NCBI RefSeq assembly: GCF_017592335.1
Contig: NZ_JACNMP010000023.1
Coordinates: 1-53,583, forward strand
Direction of reading: 5' to 3'
DNA length: 53,583 nucleotides
Source of the DNA: Pseudaestuariivita rosea
GTDB lineage: Bacteria > Pseudomonadota > Alphaproteobacteria > Rhodobacterales > Rhodobacteraceae
Shown in pieces: positions 44,483-53,380 of this stretch. How positions within the stretch are numbered: the stretch's first letter is position 1; each line of letters begins with the position of its first letter. The notes below the pieces were generated by a model. The model made no database searches. It saw only the letters and a program-made list of their open reading frames with translations, and was not told where the DNA came from. A program made the translations under genes and the position numbers.

Positions 44483-44614
44483 ATAGCTCCCGCTAATCCG
44501 CAGGCGATGACCATTCGCCAGTTCCAGTTCAATCAATCCAGTCGGCTCGGGCACAGGTTCTGATGGTGTCGGCTGTGCAATCACTTCCACCGGTAGAAAC
44601 TTGGCTTCGTCTTC
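44483..44614 (-). pseudogene. IS66 accessory protein (TnpA/OrfA) fragment
   Basis: About 44 codons, EAKFLPVEVIAQPTPSEPVP and GLIELELANGHRLRISGSY, match the middle of IS66-type accessory proteins. On both sides the sequence is unrelated, so only a scar remains. The bases 44640-44815 to the right contain GGAGGCAGGATTGATGGCAC but no continuing gene. Confidence 0.55.
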
Positions 44615-44822
44615 ACCGGGATGATTATGTCTTGCCCCCGTAAAACTGTTCCAAAGTTGGCTTAGTTTTTGGAGGCAGGATTGATGGCACAAAAACGCGA
44701 CAGGTCCACTGTGATCTGCTGGCTGTCGAAGTAGCTGCATATGACACGCATATGCCAGGCAGCGATCAGCCATCTTTATTCGATGGCAGTAAGGCTAAAG
44801 CAGTGAAGCTGTTTTGATGAAA

Positions 44823-44854
44823 AAGCCGGCCATAAAAACCTTTAGGGCCGGCTT
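44823..44854 (-). terminator. Rho-independent terminator of the outer-membrane protein gene
   Basis: Arms AAGCCGGCC and GGCCGGCTT (44846-44854 and 44823-44831) enclose a 14-base loop. On the minus strand the stem is followed by TTTTTCATC, so it ends transcription of the gene that stops at 44864. Confidence 0.85.
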
Positions 44855-44863
44855 GGCAAGTTT

Positions 44864-45631
44864 TTAGAACCGCAGCCTGACAACTGCTTGAAGCGTATGG
44901 GCTGAAAGATCTACGTCAAACTCATGATCAGCAGGTGTCAGATCGTCTGTTCTGGTTTTGAATTCGACGTTGCCGAAGTCATAATATGCATATTCAAGAC
45001 CAAGACTTAACGCGCCACTTCCAATTTGGACGTCTTTCAACTGATGTTCAATGCCTGCCCCAATTGTAAAGCCAAATGCCGTTTCGTCGCCCTTTGCACA
45101 ACCGCCGGACACTCCGCAATCAGGACGGATAGATCCTCCTGCAGTTCTTGCGTCAGCATCGCCATTTCTTGCGTTCACATCTGCAATGGCCAGTCCGCCC
45201 AAGCCATAAATCAGTGTACGTTGTTCTTGCCCAACAACTCGACCGATCCGTCCCCTTATCGATCCCATACTTTCGATAGAGGTTTCGTAGAAATCAAAAT
45301 CGTTAAATCCACCGCCACCTGTTGATAGTACGTCATTCGTAAAGCGATCACTTATATCAGTATTTGAGATTTCGGCTTCGATGCCAAAAACGATCTGATT
45401 GTTCTCCCAATCATGACCAAGACGGATGCCCCCAAGCCCTCCGCTGATATCGTCCAGACCCACAGGATCATCAAGAAATCCGAGGCCATCTTCTTTTATA
45501 TCGTGTTCACCATTTGCCTCTGCTGCACCAATATGAAGGCCGCCATGCCAACCGGCCCAGTCCTGAGCATTTAGGGGTGCCGCAAGAGCACATATGGACA
45601 AAAGTAAAGTGAGTTGTTTCATTTTCATCAT
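44864..45631 (-). CDS. Outer-membrane beta-barrel protein (OmpA/opacity-like)
   Basis: About 255 residues. The signal peptide LTLLLSICALAAPLNAQ is followed by WAGWHGGLHIGAA, the usual first strand of small alphaproteobacterial barrels. Alternating strands continue to the C-terminal phenylalanine in TLQAVVRLRF, the outer-membrane insertion signal. Two Cys residues (PDCGVSGGC) may form a disulphide in a loop. ATG 45631 follows GGAA; two more Met codons lie at 45628 and 45622. A terminator follows. Function is structural or adhesive; the ligand is unknown. Confidence 0.87.
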   Translation of the reverse strand: MMKMKQLTLLLSICALAAPLNAQDWAGWHGGLHIGAAEANGEHDIKEDGLGFLDDPVGLDDISGGLGGIRLGHDWENNQIVFGIEAEISNTDISDRFTNDVLSTGGGGFNDFDFYETSIESMGSIRGRIGRVVGQEQRTLIYGLGGLAIADVNARNGDADARTAGGSIRPDCGVSGGCAKGDETAFGFTIGAGIEHQLKDVQIGSGALSLGLEYAYYDFGNVEFKTRTDDLTPADHEFDVDLSAHTLQAVVRLRF

Positions 45632-45652
45632 TTCGTTCCATCTATAGCTCAC

Positions 45653-45983
45653 AACTTGTGAGCGACCTGTTAAGACAGCGCAAAACTTCTGCAGTTCATT
45701 GATATACAGGTAGTTTTACATTTGCTTTTGTTGGTTAATGAAGTACCGGCGGACGGTCATGACCTATATGGACTAGAAGATCATATTAAATAATCAGCCC
45801 ACTCTGGAGCTTGGCTGAGCATTAGATTTGCGTCTAAACATTCCATCTTTCAAAAAGACTAAAGCAGTTGTGGCAATCCGTTGAATCTTCAAATGCAAAC
45901 TGGTCGTTGAAGAGTCGTTTGCGCTGAGATCAATCGCCTATGTCCGCAATGCGGGTGCCGGCTCCGGCATTGCGGACTAGGGT
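45653..45983. other. Upstream region of the outer-membrane protein gene; no gene seen
   Basis: An AT-rich stretch before the barrel gene, then plain sequence. No frame, hairpin or repeat is convincing before copy C of the dispersed repeat begins. Confidence 0.4.
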
Positions 45984-46070
45984 CGAATGACCAGAATGGG
46001 CCGTCCACATCCGAACCAGTTGGACATATCGATCAAATGCTACGCTTGCTCCGAGGTTGACAAAGAGCCC
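45984..46070. repeat. Dispersed intergenic repeat, copy C
   Basis: CGAATGACCAGAATGGGCCG and CTTGCTCCGAGG followed by CAAAGAGCCCA align with copy A, where GAATGGGCCG, GTTGCTCCGATGG and CGAAGAGCCCA occur at the same spacing. The copy is decayed and lies downstream of the oxidase-like remnant. Confidence 0.55.
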
Positions 46071-46101
46071 AATTTGCCGATTTTCTATGACGTGGCAAAT
46101 G

Positions 46102-46679
46102 TCAGCTTTCGCGGCCCGATTCCCATCTCAGAATAGCGGACCAGATAAAAAGTCCGATGAGGATTAGACAAGCAACAGCGCTAACAAACAATGCCCATGA
46201 AACGACTCGATTGAAGACTTCGATATACTCGGGGTAGGCTATGTACCGTCTTGGTCTTGGCAATAAGAACGTGAGAACCATTGCGGATGAACTGGCTGCA
46301 ATCAGTCCTAAATGGAGTGGCCAGAAAAGTGCTCTAGTTGTGCGGGGATAGCGCATCGCTCCAAAACGGGCTTGGAGCCAAGTCAGAACGGCGAAAAAAG
46401 CCATAATAAAACTGAAACCGAGGGAGGCGTACTCAGGGTTACCGACGTAGTAAGTGTCATGGAACTGCGACTCTGGCCCTTGGAAAATGCTAATAAAAAT
46501 TTGGGTTTCGATAAAGCTCAGACCACCAAAAACAATATAAACAAGCGTGGCACCTGCGAACAGCGAGGCAGGGGCCTATTGCCGGAAGTGAGCTACCAAA
46601 GGAAGGAGTATGAGGCACGTAAAGAAGAATGCGGATTGATCCAAGTATTACTATTCCTTCTGTTTTAGAGATAATTTTC
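46102..46679 (-). pseudogene. Heme-copper oxidase subunit I-like remnant
   Basis: Read on the minus strand, LVYIVFGGLSFIE, FHDTYYVGNPEYASLGF and LPRPRRYIAYPEYIEVFN follow each other in one frame. They match the order of FHDTYYV and the PRRYxxYPE motif at the end of cytochrome oxidase subunit I. Where the heme-ligand His pair (AHFHY) should follow DTYYV, this has GNPEYASL. The 5' part from ATG 46679 is in another frame, and a TAG falls near 46575, so it is broken by a frameshift and a stop. Either a decayed oxidase or a decayed non-catalytic paralogue. Confidence 0.6.
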
Positions 46680-46772
46680 ATATTATGCGCTGTTTCAAAA
46701 GTAGTCATTTAAATAGCAAATATGAATGGGAACTAAGTCCCGTGATCACTCTGCGGCTATGCCGGGCTTATC

Positions 46773-47069
46773 CTAGGAAAAACTACCGATACCATGGTCC
46801 AGCAACGCGCTGACCAGCGGTAGATAACCGTCATCAGACCAGCGCGTTTGCGGACCGTCGCCGTGCACTATGACCAAGATCGGGGGAGGTGCATCTATAC
46901 CTTGCGGCAAAGCCAGACTGCCGGTCAGCATCGCATCTTTGGTAGTGAAACGATGGTCGGTTACCTGATGTTCGCTCAGGTCAAAATCACCCAGAACGAC
47001 CCAAACCTGATAGCCCATCCAGGCAATCCCGCATAAAAACCCAACCCCAAATATCTTTCGCCAATGCAT
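46773..47069 (-). pseudogene. Truncated alpha/beta hydrolase
   Basis: About 98 residues from ATG 47069. A membrane anchor (FGVGFLCGIAWMGYQVWVVL) is followed by PPPILVIVHGDGPQTRWSDD, the oxyanion-loop start of an alpha/beta hydrolase. The frame stops at a TAG after GIGSFS; the same frame continues with DKPG, where Trp-Asp-Lys-Pro-Gly is expected, and ends soon after. The catalytic Ser and later parts are absent. The upstream extension of the frame to 47207 has no support. Confidence 0.65.
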
Positions 47070-47424
47070 GATAAACCCCGACGCCACGCCGACGCTGGAA
47101 ATCTTGACGTGGCATATCCTTATCAACATCTCAACATATCTTTGAAAAGGCCAATGGCGCTGTGTGAAAGCTAAGTGGCATCTTACATATGCATAAATTA
47201 TAGGCATACGACCTAATTTTGATCGATTTAAAGGCAGACGAATGCTGCAGGTACTGCCGCACCCCTATGGCGGGTTGTCCGGAATCTGCCCTTTGGTCAG
47301 CTTTGGGCGGCCTGTGACACGGGTGCCCGATCAGGGCCAAAGACTTGTAAAGCAACAGAAAGCTGTGGGGGCCATACGTATGATTTTTTTCATTCGAAAT
47401 TACCTCCCGGCATGGAGGTTATCC
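47070..47424. promoter_or_regulatory. Upstream region of the urt operon
   Basis: This 355-base gap should hold the urt promoter, which in relatives is under nitrogen control. I looked for a sigma-54 site: GTGGCATC-N6-ATATGC (near 47170) has the wrong GG-GC spacing, so none is claimed. The urtA ribosome site GGAGG lies at 47414-47418. Confidence 0.35.
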
Positions 47425-48705
47425 ATGAAAAAAATTACAAACACTATCGCCGGTGCATTTGCACTGGGCTGTATGACGCTGCCTGCCACCGCGCAGGACG
47501 ACACGATCAAAGTCGGTGTTTTGCATTCGTTGTCCGGTACGATGGCGATTTCAGAGACAACTCTGAAAGACACGATGCTGATGCTGATTGACCAGCAGAA
47601 TGAAAAAGGTGGTGTCATGGGTAAACAGCTTGAAGCTGTTGTCGTCGACCCTGCCTCGGACTGGCCGCTTTTTGCAGAAAAAGCACGAGAATTGCTGACG
47701 GTGCATGAAGTTGACGTAATCTTTGGCAATTGGACATCTGTCAGCCGCAAATCCGTTCTGCCTGTGATCGAGGAACTCAACGGTCTGCTGTTCTATCCCG
47801 TTCAGTACGAAGGGGAAGAAAGTTCAAAGAATGTCTTTTATACCGGTGCCGCACCCAATCAGCAGGCGATCCCGGCTACGGATTATTTCCTGGAAGAACT
47901 GGGCGTTGAGAAATTTGCGCTGCTTGGCACGGACTATGTTTACCCTAGAACCACCAACAAGATTCTTGAGCAATATCTGAAGGATAACGGTATTCCGGCC
48001 GAAGATATCTTCGTCAACTATACGCCTTTCGGGCATTCGGACTGGTCCAAGATTGTCTCGGACGTTGTGGCCTTGGGTGCCGACGGTAAGAAGGTTGGCG
48101 TGATCAGCACGATCAATGGCGATGCGAATATCGGTTTTTATAAGGAACTGGCGGCGGCTGGTATCTCGGCCGATGATATCCCTGTTGTGGCGTTCTCGGT
48201 CGGTGAGGAAGAGCTTTCGGGTCTCGACACTACAAACCTGGTCGGTCACCTGGCCGCGTGGAACTACTTCCAATCCGCAGACTCGGAAGCCAACGAAGAA
48301 TTCATCGCCGCATGGAAAGCCCGTATGGGCGAAGATCGCGTAACCAACGACCCGATGGAGGCGCATTATATCGGCTTCAACATGTGGGTGAATGCGGTTG
48401 AGGCTGCTGGCACAACCGACGTTGATGCCGTGCGCGAGGCGATGTATGGGCAAGAGTTCCCGAACCTGACCGGTGGCACGGCCGTTATGTTGCCCAACCA
48501 CCACTTGGCCAAGCCGGTTCTGATCGGTGAAATTCAAGACGATGGTCAGTTCGACATCATCAGCCAAACCGAGGAAGTGCCGGGCGACGCCTGGACCGAC
48601 TTCCTGCCAGAGTCCGCTGTTCTGAAGTCCGATTGGCAGGAACTGGGCTGCGGTATGTACAATACGCAAACCAGCACCTGCGTTCAGATTCAGTCGAACT
48701 ATTAA
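47425..48705 (+). CDS. urtA: Urea ABC transporter, substrate-binding protein UrtA
   Basis: A 426-residue periplasmic urea-binding protein. The signal peptide AGAFALGCMTLPATAQ precedes a type I periplasmic-binding fold beginning IKVGVLHSLSGTMAISE, typical of UrtA, with the conserved NEKGGVMGKQ and WPLFAEKARELL. ATG 47425 is chosen for GGAGG at 47414-47418 and for the signal peptide; a longer frame back to 47242 is not homologous. It heads the urtABCDE operon, usually induced under nitrogen limitation. Confidence 0.95.
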   Translation: MKKITNTIAGAFALGCMTLPATAQDDTIKVGVLHSLSGTMAISETTLKDTMLMLIDQQNEKGGVMGKQLEAVVVDPASDWPLFAEKARELLTVHEVDVIFGNWTSVSRKSVLPVIEELNGLLFYPVQYEGEESSKNVFYTGAAPNQQAIPATDYFLEELGVEKFALLGTDYVYPRTTNKILEQYLKDNGIPAEDIFVNYTPFGHSDWSKIVSDVVALGADGKKVGVISTINGDANIGFYKELAAAGISADDIPVVAFSVGEEELSGLDTTNLVGHLAAWNYFQSADSEANEEFIAAWKARMGEDRVTNDPMEAHYIGFNMWVNAVEAAGTTDVDAVREAMYGQEFPNLTGGTAVMLPNHHLAKPVLIGEIQDDGQFDIISQTEEVPGDAWTDFLPESAVLKSDWQELGCGMYNTQTSTCVQIQSNY

Positions 48706-48717
48706 GCTACCTGCGCA

Positions 48718-48779
48718 GCCCCGGACTTGATCTGGGGCCTCGTGGAACATGCAAGAGGTCCCGGATCATGTCCGGGACC
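48718..48779. repeat. REP-like palindromes between urtA and urtB
   Basis: Two GC-rich stem-loops follow one another: GCCCCGGA-N6-TCTGGGGC (about 48718-48738) and GGTCCCGGA-N5-TCCGGGACC (48757-48779). This CCCGGA-type palindrome is common between genes of alphaproteobacteria. It may stabilise the abundant urtA message or lower expression of the downstream genes. Confidence 0.6.
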
Positions 48780-48805
48780 CCCACACCAAACTCATCCGAG
48801 ATATA

Positions 48806-50770
48806 ATGAAAACCGCGCGCTTTTCTTTTCTTTTGGGCCTTAGCCTTTTGCTTATGGCGCTGCTTGTTCCGCAGCCCATACAGGCACAAACCATTCAGGA
48901 CATTTTGCAAGAGCATGAAGAAATTATCGCCAAGGGATCGCGCCGCACTATTCAGCCCGCGATTGATGCCCTTCGTGACAGCGGCCTGCCTGAAGCGCAG
49001 CGTGTTATGGAGCTATGGCAGGACAAGGCGCTGTGGCAGCGCAAGGATGACAAGCAATTCTTTCTGACCGAACCGCTAGAAGGACGCACGTTGCAGCTGA
49101 TCGATCTGATCAGTGGTCAGCCCGTTGGGACGGCGGAAAAATCTGATCTAAAGCAAATCAAGCCGAACTCAGGCGTACGCGGTCTGATCGGTGCGGCCCT
49201 TGTGCAGTTTCAGTTGATGGACCCCGATCCCCTGACACGGCGCGACAGCCTGATCGCCATTCAACGGGACCCAAAACCCACCCATCTGCCCGCATTGCGG
49301 GGTGCAATTGATGGCGAGACTGACCCGGATCTAAAGGCCTTGAAAGAACGGTTGGAGCGTTTGCTAACCATCACCTATGGGGAAACCGACGCGAAACGGA
49401 TCACCGCGATTGAAAGCTTTGCCGGTGATCTGGGTGTTGATGCGCGCGCAGCCCTGAACCCGATCCTGACTACCACACGCGTGGCGGTGACCGAAGCAAG
49501 TGACGTCAATATCGCCCGACAATTGACGCCTGGGCAGAATGACTTCACCGCAGATGACGCCTATGCATTACTTATTGCGGAAAATCTGGCCTATCCCGCA
49601 ATCAGCAACGATGAAAAGCGTCTGGCATTGGTGGCAAATGTCGTCGATGGGCAAGTGGCCGGTTTCGCCGTTGAGACGCTAAATACTTATGAAGCCCGTG
49701 ATCAGGCCTACTCTGCCCTTGCTGCCGAAGGCCTGGTTCCCGCAGATGTAACCCGCGCCGCACAACAAAAGGCGCTGCAGCGGCACGAATTCTACGACGT
49801 CTACAACGAACCCTCGCAGTCCGTGACCGATGCCGCGCGTGGAACGCTTCAGGCCATCGAAACCCGCGTCGGACTGAACCAAACCGCCGATCTGGCGCTG
49901 GATGGGCTTAGCCTGGCGTCAATCTATTTTTTGGCCGCGATTGGTCTGGCGATCACCTTTGGCGTCATGGGCGTTATCAACATGGCGCATGGTGAATTCA
50001 TCATGATGGGCGCTTATACGGGCTATGTCGTCCAACTGTTCATCCCCGACTATACCCTGTCGATCATCGCCGCCCTGCCACTGGCCTTTGCGATCACATT
50101 TGCTGCAGGCGTCGCGATGGAGCGGACGGTGATCCGCTGGCTCTACCACCGCCCACTTGAAACCTTGCTGGCCACCTTCGGCATCTCAATCGCGCTGCAA
50201 CAGCTGGCGAAAAACATCTTCGGCACCCAGGCCCGCCCCCTGACCGCACCGGGCTGGCTGGATGGCGCGTGGGTCATCAACGATGTTGTCTCAATCAGCT
50301 ATATCCGTATTGCAATCTTTGTTCTGGCGCTGATCTTTTTTGCGCTTTTGCTGTTCATCCTGAAGCGTACCCGACTGGGGCTTGAGGTGCGCGCGGTGAC
50401 ACAAAACCCGAAGATGGCCGCGTCGATGGGGATCAATACCGACAAGATCAATATGCTGACCTTTGGCCTTGGGTCTGGGATCGCGGGTATCGCGGGCGTT
50501 GCCATTGGACTGTTCGCACAGGTCACCGCGAACCTTGGGTCTGGCTACATCGTGCAAAGTTTCATGACTGTGGTCGTGGGCGGCGTTGGCAATATCTGGG
50601 GCACATTGGCGGGTGCCACGATGATCGGATCGCTGCAGAAGATTATTGAATTCTTCAATCCCTCAAACACGCTGGCCGCGCAGACTTATATGGTTATCTT
50701 CATCATTATCTTCATCCAGTTCCGCCCCCGTGGCATCATCGCCCTGCGGGGCCGTGCGGCGGGGGATTAG
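48806..50770 (+). CDS. urtB: Urea ABC transporter permease UrtB (with long N-terminal region)
   Basis: A 654-residue permease of the branched-chain amino acid/urea type. A signal-like helix (FSFLLGLSLLLMALLVPQPI) is followed by some 340 mostly helical, hydrophilic residues that should be periplasmic. The LivH-type membrane core then starts near 370, with ITFGVMGVINMAHGEFIMMG, and ends near 640. ATG 48806 is chosen over the longer frame because of the signal. The extended form is usual for UrtB in this group. It pairs with UrtC. Confidence 0.93.
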   Translation: MKTARFSFLLGLSLLLMALLVPQPIQAQTIQDILQEHEEIIAKGSRRTIQPAIDALRDSGLPEAQRVMELWQDKALWQRKDDKQFFLTEPLEGRTLQLIDLISGQPVGTAEKSDLKQIKPNSGVRGLIGAALVQFQLMDPDPLTRRDSLIAIQRDPKPTHLPALRGAIDGETDPDLKALKERLERLLTITYGETDAKRITAIESFAGDLGVDARAALNPILTTTRVAVTEASDVNIARQLTPGQNDFTADDAYALLIAENLAYPAISNDEKRLALVANVVDGQVAGFAVETLNTYEARDQAYSALAAEGLVPADVTRAAQQKALQRHEFYDVYNEPSQSVTDAARGTLQAIETRVGLNQTADLALDGLSLASIYFLAAIGLAITFGVMGVINMAHGEFIMMGAYTGYVVQLFIPDYTLSIIAALPLAFAITFAAGVAMERTVIRWLYHRPLETLLATFGISIALQQLAKNIFGTQARPLTAPGWLDGAWVINDVVSISYIRIAIFVLALIFFALLLFILKRTRLGLEVRAVTQNPKMAASMGINTDKINMLTFGLGSGIAGIAGVAIGLFAQVTANLGSGYIVQSFMTVVVGGVGNIWGTLAGATMIGSLQKIIEFFNPSNTLAAQTYMVIFIIIFIQFRPRGIIALRGRAAGD

Positions 50771-50774
50771 GACC

Positions 50775-51947
50775 ATGCAGCGCAGCTTTATCGCCCGTAA
50801 CCCGTCGGTCCTGATCTTTTTGGGCATCCTCGCGGTTTTCACCCTGGGCGCCACGATCTTAAGCGAAGGGTTCGGTATCGGCCTTATATCCACCAGCATG
50901 ATCAAGACGTTGGGCAAAACGCTGTGCCTGTGCCTGATCGCCATCGCAATGGATCTGGTCTGGGGTTATTGCGGAATCCTGTCGCTTGGCCATTTCGCGT
51001 TCTTCGGGCTTGGCGGCTATATGATCGGCATGTGGCTGATGTATGCGCGCACCGAAAACATCATTCTGACCTCGCTTGCGCAGGCGCCCATTCCGCCGAC
51101 GGACGACGAGATACGCAGTGCCATTGGCAATCAGATCTTCGGTGTTGTGGGCGGCAGTGACTTCCCGCTGATCTGGGCCTTTGCCGACAGCCTTACGATC
51201 CAGCTTGTGCTGGTTGTTCTGGTGCCCGGCCTGCTGGCGCTGGTTTTCGGCTGGCTGGCCTTCCGCAGCCGTGTGACGGGCGTTTACCTGTCGATCCTGA
51301 CCCAGGCGATGACACTGGCGCTGTCGCTTTACCTGTTCCAGAACGACAGCGGCTTGCGCGGCAACAATGGTCTGTCGGGTCTGCAAAATATCCCGGGGGC
51401 CAAGGGCGTACCTCAGTCAATCATCTCAATCTGGTTCCTCTGGGCCTCGGCCATCGCGCTGGCCTTGGGATATATCCTGGCCGCATGGATGATGTCGGGC
51501 AAGTTCGGGTCCGTCATCCGCGGTATTCGTGATGATGAGGCGCGCGTACGCTTCCTGGGCTATTCGGTCGAAACCTATAAGCTGGTCATTTTCACCGTCA
51601 CCGCCATTATCGCCGCCATCGCAGGGGCGCTTTATTATCCGCAGGCGGGCATTATCAACCCGGCTGAAATCGCCCCCATCGCCTCGATCTATCTGGCCGT
51701 TTGGGTGGCGATTGGCGGGCGCGGGCGCATTTATGGCGCGGTGATCGGGGCAGCGCTGGTGTCGCTGTTGTCGACCTGGTTCACAGGCGGACAGGCGCCT
51801 TCCATCCCGCTTGGGTTTTACACGATCCACTGGGTTGACTGGTGGCAGGTGTTGTTGGGTGTCACCTTCGTACTGGTCACGCTTTTCGCCCCCCAGGGCA
51901 TCGGTGGTGCCATAGACCGCCTTGTCCGCAAAGGGACACAATTATGA
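50775..51947 (+). CDS. urtC: Urea ABC transporter permease UrtC
   Basis: A 390-residue LivM-type permease. It has 8-10 membrane helices, the conserved DLVWGYCGILSLGHFAFFGL segment near residues 55-75, and IRGIRDDEARVRFLGY, the cytosolic coupling loop, near 250. ATG 50775 lies four bases after the urtB stop; the frame extends further back but inside urtB. The stop overlaps the urtD start by four bases. Partner of UrtB in the membrane channel. Confidence 0.94.
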   Translation: MQRSFIARNPSVLIFLGILAVFTLGATILSEGFGIGLISTSMIKTLGKTLCLCLIAIAMDLVWGYCGILSLGHFAFFGLGGYMIGMWLMYARTENIILTSLAQAPIPPTDDEIRSAIGNQIFGVVGGSDFPLIWAFADSLTIQLVLVVLVPGLLALVFGWLAFRSRVTGVYLSILTQAMTLALSLYLFQNDSGLRGNNGLSGLQNIPGAKGVPQSIISIWFLWASAIALALGYILAAWMMSGKFGSVIRGIRDDEARVRFLGYSVETYKLVIFTVTAIIAAIAGALYYPQAGIINPAEIAPIASIYLAVWVAIGGRGRIYGAVIGAALVSLLSTWFTGGQAPSIPLGFYTIHWVDWWQVLLGVTFVLVTLFAPQGIGGAIDRLVRKGTQL

Positions 51948-52684
51948 GAACACTTTTGGAAGTTTCCGGGGTGTCTGTGTCCTTTGACGGGTTCAAGGCC
52001 ATCAACAACCTGTCGTTTCAGATCGCCGAGGGCGAGTTGCGCGCCGTCATCGGACCAAACGGCGCGGGGAAGACGACCTTTATGGACATCGTGACCGGCA
52101 AAACCCGCCCGAATGAGGGCTATGTCATCTGGGGTGAACGCAGCGTGAATCTGCTGAAAATGTCCGAGGCGCAGATCGCGCAAGCGGGCATCGGGCGCAA
52201 GTTCCAGCGACCAACGGTGTTTGAGGATCAAAGCGTCTTCGACAATCTGATCATGTCTTTGAAGAATGACCGGGGGCCGCTTGGCGTGCTGCTCTATCGG
52301 CGCAGCGCGCGGGATAACGAGCGGGTTCAAGAACTGGCCGAAGAGATCGGTCTGACCGATCATCTGCACCGCAAGGCGGGCGAGCTATCGCACGGACAAA
52401 AGCAATGGCTGGAAATCGGAATGCTTCTGGCACAGGAACCACGGCTTTTACTTGTGGACGAACCCGCCGCCGGAATGACTTTGGCCGAACGCGAACATAC
52501 AACGAATTTGTTAAAACAGGCCGCCAAAACCCGCGCGGTGGTGGTGGTGGAACACGACATGGATTTTGTGCGGCGGCTGGATTGCAAAGTGACCGTGTTA
52601 CACGAAGGATCTGTTCTGGCCGAGGGCAGCCTGGATCATGTCACGCAAAATCAGGACGTCATTGACGTCTATCTGGGGCGATAA
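51944..52684 (+). CDS. urtD: Urea ABC transporter ATPase UrtD
   Basis: A 246-residue ATPase of the LivG type. Walker A GPNGAGKTT is near residues 37-45, the signature LSHGQKQWLEIGMLL near 148 (His replaces the second Ser/Gly of LSGGQ, as in UrtD and some LivG), and Walker B LLLVDEPAAGM near 167. ATG 51944 overlaps the urtC stop (ATGA) and the stop is directly followed by urtE. Energises uptake with UrtE. Confidence 0.95.
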   Translation: MRTLLEVSGVSVSFDGFKAINNLSFQIAEGELRAVIGPNGAGKTTFMDIVTGKTRPNEGYVIWGERSVNLLKMSEAQIAQAGIGRKFQRPTVFEDQSVFDNLIMSLKNDRGPLGVLLYRRSARDNERVQELAEEIGLTDHLHRKAGELSHGQKQWLEIGMLLAQEPRLLLVDEPAAGMTLAEREHTTNLLKQAAKTRAVVVVEHDMDFVRRLDCKVTVLHEGSVLAEGSLDHVTQNQDVIDVYLGR

Positions 52685-53380
52685 ATGTTAAAGATCAACG
52701 ACGTAACGCTGCACTATGGTCAAAGCCAGATCCTGAATGGTATCAGTCTGGACGCGCTGCAGGGCGAGGTGACCTGTCTGATGGGCACTAATGGTGTGGG
52801 CAAGACATCATTGCTGAAGGCTATCGCGGGCGCACATCCCCGGTCGGGCGGCGCAGTTGAGCTTGACGGGGGAAATCTGGACAAACTGCCCGCGCATGTT
52901 CTTGCCAAAAAAGGCATCGCCTATGTCCCGCAAGGACGCGAGATTTTTCCGCTGATGACCGTGAAGGAAAATCTGGAAACGGGTTTTGCCTGCCTACCCC
53001 GGTCAGATCATCATATTCCCGACCACATTTATGATCTGTTTCCTGTCCTGAAGGAAATGACGAGCCGGCGCGGAGGAGACCTGTCGGGCGGGCAGCAACA
53101 GCAACTGGCGATCGCACGCGCCCTGATCACACGGCCAAAACTGCTGCTGTTGGACGAGCCAACCGAAGGCATACAGCCCAACATCATCCAACAAATCGGC
53201 CGCGTGATCTCGCACTTACGCGATCAGGGTGACATGGCAATCCTGCTGGTCGAACAATTCTTCGATTTTGCCCATGAGCTGGCTGATCAGATCTATGTTC
53301 TGAAACGAGGAACAGTAATCACGCAAGGCCGAAGAGGCAGCATTTCGCGCGATGAACTATTGACCAGTCTTTCTGCTTAA
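52685..53380 (+). CDS. urtE: Urea ABC transporter ATPase UrtE
   Basis: A 231-residue ATPase of the LivF type. Walker A GTNGVGKTS is near residues 37-45, the signature LSGGQQQQLAIARAL near 137-150, and Walker B LLLLDEPTEGI near 158. The start follows the urtD stop with no gap, so translation is coupled. It is the last gene of the operon in this window. Urease genes commonly lie nearby but none starts before the window ends. Confidence 0.95.
   Translation: MLKINDVTLHYGQSQILNGISLDALQGEVTCLMGTNGVGKTSLLKAIAGAHPRSGGAVELDGGNLDKLPAHVLAKKGIAYVPQGREIFPLMTVKENLETGFACLPRSDHHIPDHIYDLFPVLKEMTSRRGGDLSGGQQQQLAIARALITRPKLLLLDEPTEGIQPNIIQQIGRVISHLRDQGDMAILLVEQFFDFAHELADQIYVLKRGTVITQGRRGSISRDELLTSLSA

Noticed and set aside
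47168-47195. A sigma-54-like box upstream of urtA
   Set aside because: The GG and GC elements are twelve bases apart instead of ten.
47242-47424. N-terminal extension of urtA in the same frame
   Set aside because: The signal peptide and the GGAGG site place the start at 47425.
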